Source: Saprospiraceae bacterium | GTDB taxonomy: Bacteria > Bacteroidota > Bacteroidia > Chitinophagales > Saprospiraceae | Direction: 5' to 3' | Assembly (NCBI GenBank): GCA_016715245.1 | Contig: JADKAS010000003.1 | Span: 343,579 to 407,578 of the forward strand | DNA: 64,000 nt | Shown here: in pieces, positions 1-9,519 of the stretch | Layout: every line of letters begins with the position of its first letter | Numbering within the stretch: the stretch's first letter is position 1 | Notes under the pieces: model-generated | Databases searched by the model: none | Seen by the model: the letters and a program-made list of their open reading frames with translations, nothing else | What the model was told of the DNA's origin: nothing | Position numbers and translations under genes: made by a program

Positions 1-210
1 TCTTCCAATGAATATAAAATTTACCAAAGATTTTTTTTCCAGTTTTGTCAATTCCGACGCTTGAGGTGTGTTTACTGCAACTTTGAGTTCTGTATCCCTC
101 ATTTTGGTAACGACCATGAAGAAAAACAAAAGCATAAAAACGATATCCGGTAATGATGCTGTTGAAATTGTCGGATTCGCATTACCCTGTTTTTTATGAA
201 ATTTAGACAT
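1..210 (-). CDS. ExbD/TolR family biopolymer transport protein (partial, runs off window)
   Basis: This is the N-terminal 70 residues of an ExbD/TolR-type protein; the C-terminus lies beyond the window edge. After a short cytoplasmic lead it has one membrane segment (SLPDIVFMLLFFFMVVTKM) carrying the aspartate typical of the ExbD/TolR transmembrane helix. The periplasmic part then begins. It is the last visible gene of a minus-strand operon with ExbB, a four-helix membrane protein and a second ExbD, which is a common order in Bacteroidota. Its likely role is harnessing proton-motive force for outer-membrane TonB-dependent transport or a related process. Start is ATG at 210, 28 bp after the upstream ExbD stop. 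Confidence 0.85.
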   Translation of the reverse strand, partial: MSKFHKKQGNANPTISTASLPDIVFMLLFFFMVVTKMRDTELKVAVNTPQASELTKLEKKSLVNFIFIGR

Positions 211-238
211 TTTGTAAGTATTTCATTTGATTAACAAA

Positions 239-793
239 TCATTTTTCTTCACCAAACTTTGTTGGTTCCGCTTCAGAAATTACCAATGGGAAACTTGACG
301 ATATTTCTTCACGCTGCGTTTTGTTAAGATCCTCAAGCGGTCTTCCAAAACGTTTTTTAGCCTGATCCTCCCATATTTCATTGTACGCTGCTTTAAGTTC
401 GTTGTATACCTCAAGGTAAGTAGCATAATTGGTTCCCCTATCATTTTTTAAGGAAACCAAAGCTTTTGTAGGCGCTTCGGACAAATCTTCTCTTTTTTGA
501 GGATTTGTGATAAATTCGATGGTATGACTCTTGAACTCTTTGATTTCCATTGCCTGACCTCTCACCAACAGCTGATTCTGAGCATTCACCAGAACAGAAT
601 ACACATTTCTGGTATTCAATTTCATATTTTCCGGTGGTTCTTCAGACCAGGGTGGTAATTTAACCAACACACCTTTGTCTTCAGCAATTACTGTGGTTAC
701 GAGGAAAAAGATAAGCAATAAAAATGCAATGTCCGCCATGGATCCTGCATTAATTTCATTACTCATTCTGTTCCTGCTGCTTCTCTTTGCCAT
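239..793 (-). CDS. ExbD/TolR family biopolymer transport protein
   Basis: 184-residue ExbD-like protein. Residues about 10-38 (INAGSMADIAFLLLIFFLVT) form the single transmembrane helix with the conserved Asp that takes part in proton movement. The remainder is the periplasmic domain. It is longer than a classical ExbD (about 140 residues) because of a charged helical insert near residues 120-165, a variation common in Bacteroidota. It sits 18 bp downstream of the four-TM protein gene and 28 bp upstream of the second ExbD, so co-transcription is likely. The family call is secure; which TonB or Tol-like system it powers is not visible. Confidence 0.9.
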   Translation of the reverse strand: MAKRSSRNRMSNEINAGSMADIAFLLLIFFLVTTVIAEDKGVLVKLPPWSEEPPENMKLNTRNVYSVLVNAQNQLLVRGQAMEIKEFKSHTIEFITNPQKREDLSEAPTKALVSLKNDRGTNYATYLEVYNELKAAYNEIWEDQAKKRFGRPLEDLNKTQREEISSSFPLVISEAEPTKFGEEK

Positions 794-811
794 ATTATTT
801 TTTTAAAGTAA

Positions 812-1270
812 TTAATTGAAAAAACTTCTTACTTCACTGTAAATAAAAACAACAATGGTAACCAGCAATAAAGCACCACAGGTATATAAACCCGCGCTAA
901 CCAAGCCACTGGCACTTTCTGAAACCCCATACTCTTTGTATAAAACATCCCATTTTCCTCCTTTTTCCACAGTAACCACTGATTTTAGGATAAAAAATAA
1001 AACAATCAATACAACAAAACCAATAAGCGACCGGATTCCTTTTTTACCTGAAATAGATATGTCCTTGACAATGCTCAACAACATGGCTATAAATGCAAGA
1101 ACAATAAGAATTATTGTTATCCTTAGCCCAAGACCTACTTCGACCACCTCAACTCCTGCGTCATTTACAGTGGTTTCACCCGTCATGATGCCTATACCAA
1201 ATAATGCAATCATTATTGTACCAACAATCATTGCTATGGCAGTGCCATTTTTTAATAATTTATTATACAT
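812..1270 (-). CDS. small integral membrane protein of the ExbB/ExbD operon
   Basis: 152 residues, almost entirely hydrophobic, with four predicted membrane helices: around residues 10-30, 46-68, 80-100 and 122-148. No catalytic motif is visible and I do not recognise a named family. It lies between exbB (18 bp upstream) and exbD (18 bp downstream). That position suggests an accessory subunit of the same energy-transduction complex. An overlapping plus-strand open frame (855-1385) is a shadow of this gene and of the exbB end. Confidence 0.75.
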   Translation of the reverse strand: MYNKLLKNGTAIAMIVGTIMIALFGIGIMTGETTVNDAGVEVVEVGLGLRITIILIVLAFIAMLLSIVKDISISGKKGIRSLIGFVVLIVLFFILKSVVTVEKGGKWDVLYKEYGVSESASGLVSAGLYTCGALLLVTIVVFIYSEVRSFFN

Positions 1271-1288
1271 TTTTTATGCTTTTATAGC

Positions 1289-2023
1289 TTATTTAAAAAC
1301 TTTGTTTTTTACCATTGTTTCAACCAATCCTATGGAAGCATCTTCCATTCTGTTGATGATGGAATCAATTTTGGAAACTATATAATTGTAAAAAACCTGC
1401 AATATCATCGCAACAACCAATCCAAATACAGTAGTCAAAAGGGCTACTTTAATACCAGATGCAACAATCGTAGGAGAAATATCACCTGCTGCGGCGATTT
1501 TGTCAAATGCCTGAATCATACCGATTACTGTACCAAGGAATCCCAACATCGGTGCAAGAGCTATAAATAATGATATCCAAACAAGACCTTTTTCCAATAG
1601 TCCCATTTGAACAGATCCATAATTTACGATTGCCTTTTCTACCGCTTCCGGTCCGCCGGCATGGCTTCTTAATCCTTCATACAATACGCTGGCTGCCGGT
1701 CCGGGAGTGGCTTTACAAACATCTTTTGCTCCTTCCAAATCTCCAGCAGATAGTTTTTCATCAATTCTTTGAATTAATGTATCTGTGTTTACGGAGGCAA
1801 GGCTTAAAGTTATTATTCTTTCAATACTAAATGCCAATCCTAAAATTAATGATACCAAAACGATACTCATAAATTTCCAGTCACCTTCAATAAATTTTTC
1901 TTTCAAAACCTGAAACATTGACACTGAAGCATCAGGTGCGTCCGCTGCTTGTGCCATCATGTCAAGGGCGCCAAAATAAACAGAGGAAATAAATAAAACG
2001 ATGAGAACTAAGAATTTTCGCAT
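1289..2023 (-). CDS. MotA/TolQ/ExbB family proton channel protein
   Basis: 244 residues with the ExbB/TolQ architecture. There is an N-terminal hydrophobic segment (about 4-26), a membrane helix around 48-70, a cytoplasmic stretch, and two C-terminal helices around 147-172 and 192-216. The conserved family core reads APMLGFLGTVIGMIQAF. It is the first gene of the minus-strand ExbB/ExbD operon and would form the pentameric channel around ExbD dimers. The start ATG at 2023 is followed by a plausible signal-like segment. A tRNA gene lies about 97 bp upstream on the same strand. Confidence 0.93.
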   Translation of the reverse strand: MRKFLVLIVLFISSVYFGALDMMAQAADAPDASVSMFQVLKEKFIEGDWKFMSIVLVSLILGLAFSIERIITLSLASVNTDTLIQRIDEKLSAGDLEGAKDVCKATPGPAASVLYEGLRSHAGGPEAVEKAIVNYGSVQMGLLEKGLVWISLFIALAPMLGFLGTVIGMIQAFDKIAAAGDISPTIVASGIKVALLTTVFGLVVAMILQVFYNYIVSKIDSIINRMEDASIGLVETMVKNKVFK

Positions 2024-2119
2024 GATTTGTAAAATTTACGTTTTTAGAAAATGTTAAAAGATTTAAAATGTAAAAGTAAAAAAATATTTTTATTTATGAA
2101 AAAAATCGTAAAAATCTTG

Positions 2120-2207
2120 CGGAGAGTGAGGGATTCGAACCCTCGATACCCTTTTGAGGTATACACACTTTCCAGGCGTGCTCCTTAAACCACTCGGACA
2201 ACTCTCC
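2120..2207 (-). tRNA. tRNA-Ser (anticodon GGA)
   Basis: On the minus strand an 88-nt cloverleaf can be drawn. The acceptor stem is GGAGAGT paired with ACTCTCC, with G as the discriminator base. The D-arm contains GTGGTTTAAGGAG. The anticodon stem CACGC/GTGTG holds the loop CTGGAAA with anticodon GGA (complement of 2171-2173). A long variable arm, as expected for a class II tRNA, precedes the T-arm GGGTTCGAATCCC. No CCA is encoded after the discriminator. Confidence 0.95.
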
Positions 2208-2363
2208 TAAAAATGATTACGAGGAGCAAAAGTTGAAAAAAAAAACCAAACAAACAAGCGCCATTTATTAATTAATATTATCATAATGTGTATTTATTAC
2301 ACTTAGAGTATATTATTCAATATTATTTATTTATTTATTTTTTAATCAAATATTTTTTAATCC

Positions 2364-3167
2364 TCAATTCCTCTTTTCTGAAGATGATTTATCAATCAGT
2401 TCTGACGTATGCCTGAACAGGTTTTTTGCATTATTTGTCGTGATGGAGCCAATTTCACTGATTTCCATTTTTTTTATCAAAGAAAGTTTTTTTGCCACCT
2501 CAATAATAAAGGATGGTTCATTCCTTTTTCCTCTGTAAGGTACAGGTGGTAAATAGGGAGAATCAGTCTCAAGTACAATATTTTTCATAGGAATATCTTC
2601 GAGAACTTCACCTAGATGGCTGTTTTTGTAGGTAACAACACCGCCGATTCCCAGAAAAAAGCCCATGTCGACTATTTTAAATGCCTGTTCCCGGGTCCCC
2701 GTAAAACAATGAAAAACGCCTGAAATACCTTTAGCCACATATTCTGACACAATGGATATGGTCATATCCAAAGATTCTCTTGAGTGAATCACAATGGGAA
2801 GATTTAGTTCAAGAGCCCACTCTGTCTGTTGTCTGAAGGCCATCTCCTGTTCGTGCACAAAAGTTTTGTCCCAATATAAATCTATACCTATTTCTCCTAC
2901 CGCCGCATACCTTCTTCCGAACAACCATTCTTTGACAATTTTCAACTCCTCATTAAAGTTTTCACCAACATGACAGGGATGTAAGCCCATCATAGCCGTG
3001 CAAAATGTATAGTCTGCCTCAACTTTATGAAGTGCCGGTATACTTCCACTGTCAATATTTGGCATAAAAATATGATCCACACCTGCCTCCCCGGCCCTTT
3101 TCAGCACTTCTGAAAGGTCGTTCTCAAATTCTTCAACATAAACATGAGCATGTGTATCTGTAAACAT
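2364..3167 (-). CDS. TatD family metal-dependent hydrolase
   Basis: 267 residues, the usual TatD/YcfH length. Metal-binding motifs are in order: FTDTHAHVY near the N-terminus (HxH), VGEIGIDLYWD around residue 90 (bridging Glu), a His in PIVIHSRES, FHCFTGT, and ETDSPYLPP near residue 200 (Asp). The family are cytoplasmic TIM-barrel nucleases or deoxyribonucleases involved in DNA repair and quality control. Standalone gene, transcribed away from rnhA, which starts 47 bp beyond its own start. Confidence 0.93.
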   Translation of the reverse strand: MFTDTHAHVYVEEFENDLSEVLKRAGEAGVDHIFMPNIDSGSIPALHKVEADYTFCTAMMGLHPCHVGENFNEELKIVKEWLFGRRYAAVGEIGIDLYWDKTFVHEQEMAFRQQTEWALELNLPIVIHSRESLDMTISIVSEYVAKGISGVFHCFTGTREQAFKIVDMGFFLGIGGVVTYKNSHLGEVLEDIPMKNIVLETDSPYLPPVPYRGKRNEPSFIIEVAKKLSLIKKMEISEIGSITTNNAKNLFRHTSELIDKSSSEKRN

Positions 3168-3181
3168 CCCGGTTTAATTTT

Positions 3182-3189
3182 TACTTTTG
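3182..3189 (+). promoter_or_regulatory. Bacteroidota-type -7 element (TACTTTTG) before rnhA
   Basis: TACTTTTG matches the TAnnTTTG -7 consensus used by the Bacteroidota primary sigma factor and lies 25 bp before the rnhA start. No good -33 TTG box is seen at the usual distance, so the call is tentative. Confidence 0.35.
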
Positions 3190-3214
3190 CATCTGATTGT
3201 AAATATATTCTGTA

Positions 3215-3820
3215 ATGGCAAAGTCAAAATATTATGTGGTCTGGAAAGGACATATTCCCGGTATTTATAAAACATGGGAAGAATGTCAGCAACAAACCAC
3301 AGGATTTCAAAATGCACATTACAAATCTTATCCAACATATGAAGAAGCTGTTTCTGCATATAAGAATGGCAAAGATAATCAATCAAAACCAAAACTTACC
3401 TTCACCCATAAAATTGATCAGAACAGTATTTGTGTTGACGCAGCTTGTTCAGGTAATCCCGGAGAAATGGAATACAGAGGCGTCGAAACCTCTTCGGGAA
3501 GAGAAATTTTCCGGGTTGGCCCTTATCCTGAAGGCACTAATAACATAGGTGAGTTTTTAGCCCTGGTACACGCTCTGGCTTTATTGAAAAAAGTTAATAA
3601 ACCTGACATGGTGATTTATTCTGATTCTGTCACAGCCATGGCATGGGTAAGAAATAAAAAAATAAAAACCAATCTTAACAGAACTGAAAAAAACAAACCG
3701 GTTTTTGAACTGATGGAAAGAGCTCTCGACTGGCTGCAAGCAAATACTTTTACTCAAAAAATCATGAAATGGGAAACCGAAAAATGGGGAGAAATACCTG
3801 CAGACTTCGGAAGAAAATAG
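3215..3820 (+). CDS. ribonuclease HI with N-terminal viroplasmin (RNase H-binding) domain
   Basis: 201 residues with two domains. Residues 4-50 (YYVVWKGHIPGIYKTWEEC and following) are the caulimovirus-viroplasmin type domain found at the N-terminus of eukaryotic RNase H1, which binds RNA/DNA hybrids. Residues about 70-200 are the RNase H fold, with acidic residues in ICVDAAC, NNIGEFLAL, IYSDSVTAMAW and the terminal PADFG, giving the D-E-D-D metal-binding set. The enzyme degrades RNA in RNA-DNA hybrids. Start ATG at 3215 places the viroplasmin domain right at the N-terminus. Confidence 0.92.
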   Translation: MAKSKYYVVWKGHIPGIYKTWEECQQQTTGFQNAHYKSYPTYEEAVSAYKNGKDNQSKPKLTFTHKIDQNSICVDAACSGNPGEMEYRGVETSSGREIFRVGPYPEGTNNIGEFLALVHALALLKKVNKPDMVIYSDSVTAMAWVRNKKIKTNLNRTEKNKPVFELMERALDWLQANTFTQKIMKWETEKWGEIPADFGRK

Positions 3821-3949
3821 TTTTAAGTCTGTAAAAAAATTCTATTTCATGTTTTATTATAACTTGCATTTTATGTTGCCAAAAGTGACAAATTTTTATA
3901 TTTTTCAAAAATTCAATATTAAATTATTCTTAAATAATAAAACTATATA

Positions 3950-3957
3950 TATATTTG
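3950..3957 (+). promoter_or_regulatory. possible -7 element (TATATTTG)
   Basis: TATATTTG fits the TAnnTTTG consensus and sits 24 bp upstream of the start at 3981. It lies in very AT-rich DNA, so chance occurrence is possible. Confidence 0.3.
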
Positions 3958-3980
3958 TATCTTAATCCCGTTTTCGTAAA

Positions 3981-4478
3981 ATGAGAAATAAAATTTTAGG
4001 TATACTTTTTTGGGGAATGTTTTGTTTTACACCAATAGTAAATGCACAAACTTCCAAAATTTCTTCGGGAGTACCAAGGGTGTTTTTAATCGGCGAAGAA
4101 GAAAAAAAGTATGAACAGATAATGCAGCAATATTCCCAGATGTTGTTTCAGGTCTGTGACAATTCTATGGACGATGCCTACAATTACTGGAATACCATGA
4201 TGAGAGATATGGAAAATTTTGCCAAAACTCAAAATGTCGACCTGAAAGGTATAAAAATCTGGTTGAATGTTTTCTGGAATACAGATGGCAGTATTGATTA
4301 CATCGTATACCACCCCAAGCCCAACTCCAAAAACATGAATTATCAGGAACTTACTAAGTTTTTTATTGCGTTCCAAAGCCAATATCAACTTCCTCTTAAA
4401 TCCGTCAAAAAGTTTTCACACTACGGAAGTGCTTCTTTCCCTCTTTTCAACAAGGCGCATTTGGTGCAGGAGAAGTAA
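3981..4478 (+). CDS. secreted protein of unknown function
   Basis: 165 residues. A clear signal peptide occupies residues 1-22, ending VNAQ, so the mature protein is periplasmic or surface-exposed. The mature part is mixed charged and aromatic, with a segment (IKIWLNVFWNTDGSIDYIVYHP) that reads like strands of a small alpha/beta fold. A resemblance to periplasmic TonB-C-like folds is conceivable, but I do not recognise a family. It stands alone between rnhA and a run of membrane proteins. Confidence 0.6.
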   Translation: MRNKILGILFWGMFCFTPIVNAQTSKISSGVPRVFLIGEEEKKYEQIMQQYSQMLFQVCDNSMDDAYNYWNTMMRDMENFAKTQNVDLKGIKIWLNVFWNTDGSIDYIVYHPKPNSKNMNYQELTKFFIAFQSQYQLPLKSVKKFSHYGSASFPLFNKAHLVQEK

Positions 4479-4589
4479 GGGAAATGTAATGTATGTCATT
4501 CCGTTAATAGTGATATTTTACTTAATTCGTAGATTAAAAAATTTTAAGTTTTCAGATTCATCTCAAGGTCATTTTGATTTTATACATTT

Positions 4590-6083
4590 GTGCAGATAAA
4601 TAATTACAAAGTGTTAAGCGATAAAATCAAATCAGTCACTCTGACTACCATAATTTTTTTAGTTCTTTCCTTTGTATATGAAATGCCACATTGGCTAATA
4701 CAGAAACCTTGCAGTGTGCACGTTTGGCGTCAATCTGACTGTGCTTCATATGCATTAAATTACTTTCAGAATGAAAGAGGTTTTTTTTCACCTCAGGTTC
4801 ATCACAGGCATGCCATTGACGGCGCAACATGCAGCGAATTTCCCATAATTTATTATACAGCATCAAAACTTTACAAGTGGTTTGGATTCAATGATTATTA
4901 TATAAGGTGGATAAATTATTTAATTTTATATGCCGCACTCATTGCAGTAACATTGACTTCTGTCATAGTAATAAACAACCTGATTCTGGCTACTTTCCCC
5001 GCTGTTTTATTAATGATGTCCTGTATCATAATGTATTACGGCTCAAACTTTTTACCCGATGTACCCGCTCTTTCTTGTGCCTTGATTGGCTTTTATTTTT
5101 TTGTTAAACATTCAAAAAGTACAAGGGATTCTGATATTTATATAGCGATATTTTTTTCCGTTTTAGCCGCTTTGTTGAAAATTTCATCGGCTATTCTTTT
5201 TATTGTTATCGCGCTTTTTGTCATTTACCAAAGGTTAATCAAAAAAAATTTGCTTTATTCGAGAGCACATATTTTTATCATTTTTTCAGGATTCCTTACT
5301 GTTTTTATGTGGCTTATATTTGTTAAAGTATATAATGAAATGGGGCAGTATTTTGGGAATCTCCAGGGAACTATGGGAATTTGGTTAACTGATAAAAATA
5401 CAATTTTATATATAATTCAAAGAACTTTCACCGAATGGATGCCGGCAATGGTTTCCTATAAAATATGGTGGTTTTTGGTCCCGGTTATTCTTTATGTAAT
5501 ATTCCATTGGAAAAAACTGAATGAAATTTTTACATTTTTTTTGCCATTTGTTGCATTAGCCTGCATTTGTTATTTGCTTGCTTTTTTTGCCGTTTTTAAT
5601 GTTCATGATTATTATTTTATTAATGTATTTTGTTTTCCGGTTCTATTAAGTATTGCTTTTTTCCATATTATAGAACAGCAATTATCTGTTAAGCAATTAA
5701 GAATATTTTTTGCACTTTCTTTTATTCTTTTTATAATGTGTGCTGAAGATACAAGAGCTCAATTTTTGTTCCGCAGATATGACCAGGGCTGGAACTCTGT
5801 TCCTCCTCAAGGCTTTTACGATATCGAGCAGTATTTAAGATCCTTAGGAATTGACAGAAACACTCTTATATACAGTCCTTCAGACCCAACAACCAATGTC
5901 TCATTGTACCTGAGTAACAATCCTGGATGGACTAATCTTTTTGGGACAACTGTTGCAGATGCTAAATCCAGAGGAGCACAATATATGTTGATAGAATCTT
6001 CTCTTCTTGAACAGGATAGTTTTAAGGAATATAAGGAATATATTATCGGTGAACATAAAGGAATTTTAATAGTAAAGTTATAA
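4590..6083 (+). CDS. multi-pass membrane protein, GT39-like glycosyltransferase
   Basis: 497 residues with about ten to eleven transmembrane helices and a soluble C-terminal tail. The first periplasmic loop contains HVWRQSDCASYALNYF, the kind of acidic first loop seen in the lipid-linked-sugar dependent GT39/ArnT/PMT superfamily, and the short C-terminal globular part fits too. I infer transfer of a sugar from a polyprenyl carrier; the acceptor is unknown. The GTG at 4590 overlaps a -7-like TACATTTG (4583-4590), so the in-frame GTG at 4611 may be the real start. The next membrane protein starts 16 bp downstream, suggesting an operon. Confidence 0.65.
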   Translation: MQINNYKVLSDKIKSVTLTTIIFLVLSFVYEMPHWLIQKPCSVHVWRQSDCASYALNYFQNERGFFSPQVHHRHAIDGATCSEFPIIYYTASKLYKWFGFNDYYIRWINYLILYAALIAVTLTSVIVINNLILATFPAVLLMMSCIIMYYGSNFLPDVPALSCALIGFYFFVKHSKSTRDSDIYIAIFFSVLAALLKISSAILFIVIALFVIYQRLIKKNLLYSRAHIFIIFSGFLTVFMWLIFVKVYNEMGQYFGNLQGTMGIWLTDKNTILYIIQRTFTEWMPAMVSYKIWWFLVPVILYVIFHWKKLNEIFTFFLPFVALACICYLLAFFAVFNVHDYYFINVFCFPVLLSIAFFHIIEQQLSVKQLRIFFALSFILFIMCAEDTRAQFLFRRYDQGWNSVPPQGFYDIEQYLRSLGIDRNTLIYSPSDPTTNVSLYLSNNPGWTNLFGTTVADAKSRGAQYMLIESSLLEQDSFKEYKEYIIGEHKGILIVKL

Positions 6084-6099
6084 TGTTTTAAATTGAAGC

Positions 6100-8259
6100 A
6101 TGTCAAAATCCTATTTAAGAGAGAAATTACTTCCGTTATCATTTTTCCTGGTCTTCATAGGCCTTGTTTTTTTTGAAAATATCAAATCACCGGAAACATT
6201 AATTTCTGCGGGTGGTGATGGTATGAAAAATTACTTTACTTATTTATATCATATAAAGTATGATAGCACTTTCTGGGTTTTTGAAGGCATGAATTATCCC
6301 TTTGGGGAAAACATTGTGTTTACGGATAATCAACCTTTATTATCTAACATAGTAAAATGGATTTACAATATTACCCCTATGTCTAATGAGACTTTGATCT
6401 CTATTCATAATCTTACACTTTTTTTTAGTCTGGCTTTCGGTGCTTTAGGAATTTTTTTATGCCTAAGGTATTTACAAACTGGTTATTATTTTGCTTTATT
6501 CTGTACAGCGGGTTTGATATTATTACAACCACAAATCAGCCGGTTTAATGCTCATTATTCCATGGTGTACCCGGTTTTACCGTGGATATTTTATTTATGG
6601 TTGCATTTCTGGAATAAACAATCTCAATTTAGGGTATCTGTTGGCATGGGTTTACTTATATCAATTTTTGGCATGTTGCATATGTATCATTTTCTTACTT
6701 GTGCCGTTTTATGCGGGTTGGCCATTTCAATTTATACCTTGATGGATTTCAGATGGAAAACGATAAAAAATAGTATTATCTTTTTTGGTATACAAATTAT
6801 TTTGCCATTCCTTTTACTTTTTTTAATGGCAAATTTTATTCACCCGGTTTCAGACAGACCTGAAAAAGTCTGGGGTTTTTTTTCATACCATTCATATTGG
6901 GAAGGTTTGTTTTTTAGTTACGATCTGCCGTTATTCCATTTTATAAATGAAAATATCATTTCCGTCAGAAAAATTGATCCAATTGAAGCTGTTAATTATA
7001 TCGGTTTGCCCTCAATCGTTTTTATCTTTGGATTCGTTTTATTGAAAATTTATCGCAAAAAAACTTGGTATGATTTATTTATAAAATCCCGAAACCCTGC
7101 TTTATTACTATCATTTATATTTTTGTTTTCTGCTTTGATTTCTTTTGGTTATCCTTTCACTATTAAAGGAATGGAGGGGCTTCTGGATTATTCCGGACCG
7201 TTTCAACAATTCAGATCTATCGGAAGATTAGGTTGGATCAGTTTTTATGCCATAAATTTTTTAAGTATTCCTTATATCTACAAAATACTTGACCCCGTTA
7301 AAGTTATCCCAATTCGTTATTTACTACTTTCCACTGTTCCGTTATTACTTGTTTATGAAGGAATAACATCATTACCTGTTTTAAAAAGTCCGGAACATTT
7401 GGAAAATGCATATAAAACACATGCTAATAAATACGATTTTGACCAAAATAAATATCAAACTATTATACCTGACCCTTATTTGCATGTTGGTTCTGAGTGT
7501 TTTGCCAGGGCAGACAAAGGAGGAAATCAGGATCAAAATTTTTCTTTTGGTATTCAATATGGAATGCCTTCTATGGGAGTTGTTCTCAGTAGAAATTCGT
7601 TGAATCAAGCAGCAATGTTAAATGAATTAATGTGTCAACCATATCAGGTTCCAAAAATCATTGATATTCTGAAAAAAAAGGATACCCGTCCTCTTTTGGT
7701 TTTTGAAAGTAAATTGGATTTGTACGATGATACAAAGTATCTGACACACTGGACTAAAAACACAAAAATTGTGTACGAAGGTCAAGGCTTCAGGCTAAGG
7801 GAATTACCATTACACCATTTTGATACTATTGTGGCAGCTTTCAGAGATTCATTAATCAATAATCCAATGGACACTATAGTCAACCTGCCTTTGATTTTCG
7901 ACCATTCAAAAAAAGACAGAACCTGGGGTCACGAAGTTGTTATTAAAATTGATGAAAAGCTCAGAGGCGATAACCTGTTTATTATACAGGTCGCTTATAA
8001 AGAAAATACAGATGTCAATGCCATATTTGAATGCTGGCAATACGCCGACAGTCCAGACCACATTGATCAGTTTTCACTGCGCATAAACAACAATATCAAA
8101 AAAATGGAAGATGGAAAATTGTACATAGAAGTACCTGTTCCAATCAAATCCGAAACCAAAAAAATGTCTATACGGATGTATAAAGACCGCCAGAAAAAAA
8201 ATGAATTTTTGCCTTTTGAAAACCCGCGATTGATAAAAGTGGTCTCAAAAAATAAATAG
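6100..8259 (+). CDS. large membrane protein, glycosyltransferase-like (YfhO/GT-C type)
   Basis: 719 residues: about ten to twelve transmembrane helices in the first 440 residues, then a 280-residue soluble, probably periplasmic, domain. A loop after the first helix holds ISAGGDGMKNYFTYLYH, and later FEGMNYPFGENIVF, reminiscent of GT-C glycosyltransferases with an acidic catalytic loop. I cannot name the substrate. It forms a pair with the preceding membrane protein. Its last 15 bp overlap the end of the convergent gene at 8245. Confidence 0.6.
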   Translation: MSKSYLREKLLPLSFFLVFIGLVFFENIKSPETLISAGGDGMKNYFTYLYHIKYDSTFWVFEGMNYPFGENIVFTDNQPLLSNIVKWIYNITPMSNETLISIHNLTLFFSLAFGALGIFLCLRYLQTGYYFALFCTAGLILLQPQISRFNAHYSMVYPVLPWIFYLWLHFWNKQSQFRVSVGMGLLISIFGMLHMYHFLTCAVLCGLAISIYTLMDFRWKTIKNSIIFFGIQIILPFLLLFLMANFIHPVSDRPEKVWGFFSYHSYWEGLFFSYDLPLFHFINENIISVRKIDPIEAVNYIGLPSIVFIFGFVLLKIYRKKTWYDLFIKSRNPALLLSFIFLFSALISFGYPFTIKGMEGLLDYSGPFQQFRSIGRLGWISFYAINFLSIPYIYKILDPVKVIPIRYLLLSTVPLLLVYEGITSLPVLKSPEHLENAYKTHANKYDFDQNKYQTIIPDPYLHVGSECFARADKGGNQDQNFSFGIQYGMPSMGVVLSRNSLNQAAMLNELMCQPYQVPKIIDILKKKDTRPLLVFESKLDLYDDTKYLTHWTKNTKIVYEGQGFRLRELPLHHFDTIVAAFRDSLINNPMDTIVNLPLIFDHSKKDRTWGHEVVIKIDEKLRGDNLFIIQVAYKENTDVNAIFECWQYADSPDHIDQFSLRINNNIKKMEDGKLYIEVPVPIKSETKKMSIRMYKDRQKKNEFLPFENPRLIKVVSKNK

Positions 8260-9519
8260 ATTTCTGACCACACTCCACCAGCTTTCATACGTCCATCCGG
8301 CACCGTCCCATGGAGGTCGATAGGCATATGTCAATCCAAGATTGTAGTAACATAACAGGATAATCAACGAAGTTAATGCTATGCCTGCCCATTTTTTTCG
8401 CCACGATACATGTATTAAACCGGCAAGTGGCAAAACTAAAAAGGCTAAGAACTCCACATAACTTCTGTGTCCGAATGCTCCTCCGAACCACCATGCCCAC
8501 CAACTTGAAAAAATATAGGTTGCCAATAAAAATATATAGAGATATATCCGTTCATGGTGCTGGTTTCGGTTTCTGTTCCACCATAAATAAACCAACGGCA
8601 AAACCACCATCGGGCTGTATAGTATCCAACCGTTCCACGGGTCAAACAATACCCTCAATAATTTAGGTTCCATCCAGAAATGAAACCCTTCATCAGAGTA
8701 GGACCAGATGATCCAGTTGCCGGAAATATATTTCCAATACATAAATTGAGGAATCCAGGGAATAAAAAAACAAAGAGCTGCCAGCATGATATACCTCATC
8801 TTTTCTTTTACATAAGATATAAAATTGTTTTCAGTCCTTTGAATCTGATATAAAGGAAGTAAAAATATAATAATATTGGTGGGTCTTATCAGTACTATCA
8901 TTCCAAGTAGCAACCCGAACAATGCCCAGGTCAGGGCTTCACTTCCTTTGATCTGCAATTTTTGGCGAAACATAAAATCCGATTTCCAAAGAAAAACAGA
9001 AAACAAAAAGAAACTGTATATATGCGACATGGAAGGCGCCAAAAATGTATAAAAATAAAGATTTGTACCGCATAAAATGCCTGCAATTGCCAACATAGTT
9101 ATATATGAAGAATAGTATTTTTTAATGTAATAATACAAAAAAATCATACCTGCCCAAAGGTAAAATGCGGCCGACCAGCACAATCCTCTCCCGTAAATAT
9201 CTGTTTTTCCTGTGGAAAGAAGTCCAAATAATTTTGTATACCAATGACTGGCAAGAAAAAACGGCATTTCAAGAATAGCAACTCCACATGTATACTTTGA
9301 AAATATTTTCCCGGTATCCTGAAAAGCTTTGATATATCCAGTGTCACGGACTGCATCTTTCACAAAATCATGGAAAATGAAAACTGACGGCAGATAAACA
9401 TAATAACCCTCTCCATCTGACCAGATAACTTTTCCCGGTTCTTTGTGTGTAGAGAAAACGAGATAAACCGTAAACAACAAACATGTAAATACAAAAATCC
9501 TGAAAGCTGCATTGTTCAT
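8245..9519 (-). CDS. multi-pass membrane protein, GT39-like
   Basis: About 424 residues and ten or more transmembrane helices. The first periplasmic loop contains KVIWSDGEGYYVYLPSVFI, similar in spirit to the acidic loop of GT-C enzymes, and there is a conserved-looking FGHRSYVEFLAF near residue 350. I prefer ATG at 9519, where the N-terminal membrane helix starts at once. A GTG at 9558 would add 13 polar residues. The gene converges on the 719-residue membrane protein with a 15-bp 3' overlap. The specific reaction is unknown. Confidence 0.6.
   Translation of the reverse strand: MNNAAFRIFVFTCLLFTVYLVFSTHKEPGKVIWSDGEGYYVYLPSVFIFHDFVKDAVRDTGYIKAFQDTGKIFSKYTCGVAILEMPFFLASHWYTKLFGLLSTGKTDIYGRGLCWSAAFYLWAGMIFLYYYIKKYYSSYITMLAIAGILCGTNLYFYTFLAPSMSHIYSFFLFSVFLWKSDFMFRQKLQIKGSEALTWALFGLLLGMIVLIRPTNIIIFLLPLYQIQRTENNFISYVKEKMRYIMLAALCFFIPWIPQFMYWKYISGNWIIWSYSDEGFHFWMEPKLLRVLFDPWNGWILYSPMVVLPLVYLWWNRNRNQHHERIYLYIFLLATYIFSSWWAWWFGGAFGHRSYVEFLAFLVLPLAGLIHVSWRKKWAGIALTSLIILLCYYNLGLTYAYRPPWDGAGWTYESWWSVVRNLFIF

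Noticed and set aside
855..1385. 176-codon plus-strand frame across the ExbB operon
   Set aside because: Antisense shadow of two well-supported minus-strand genes, with no recognisable protein features.
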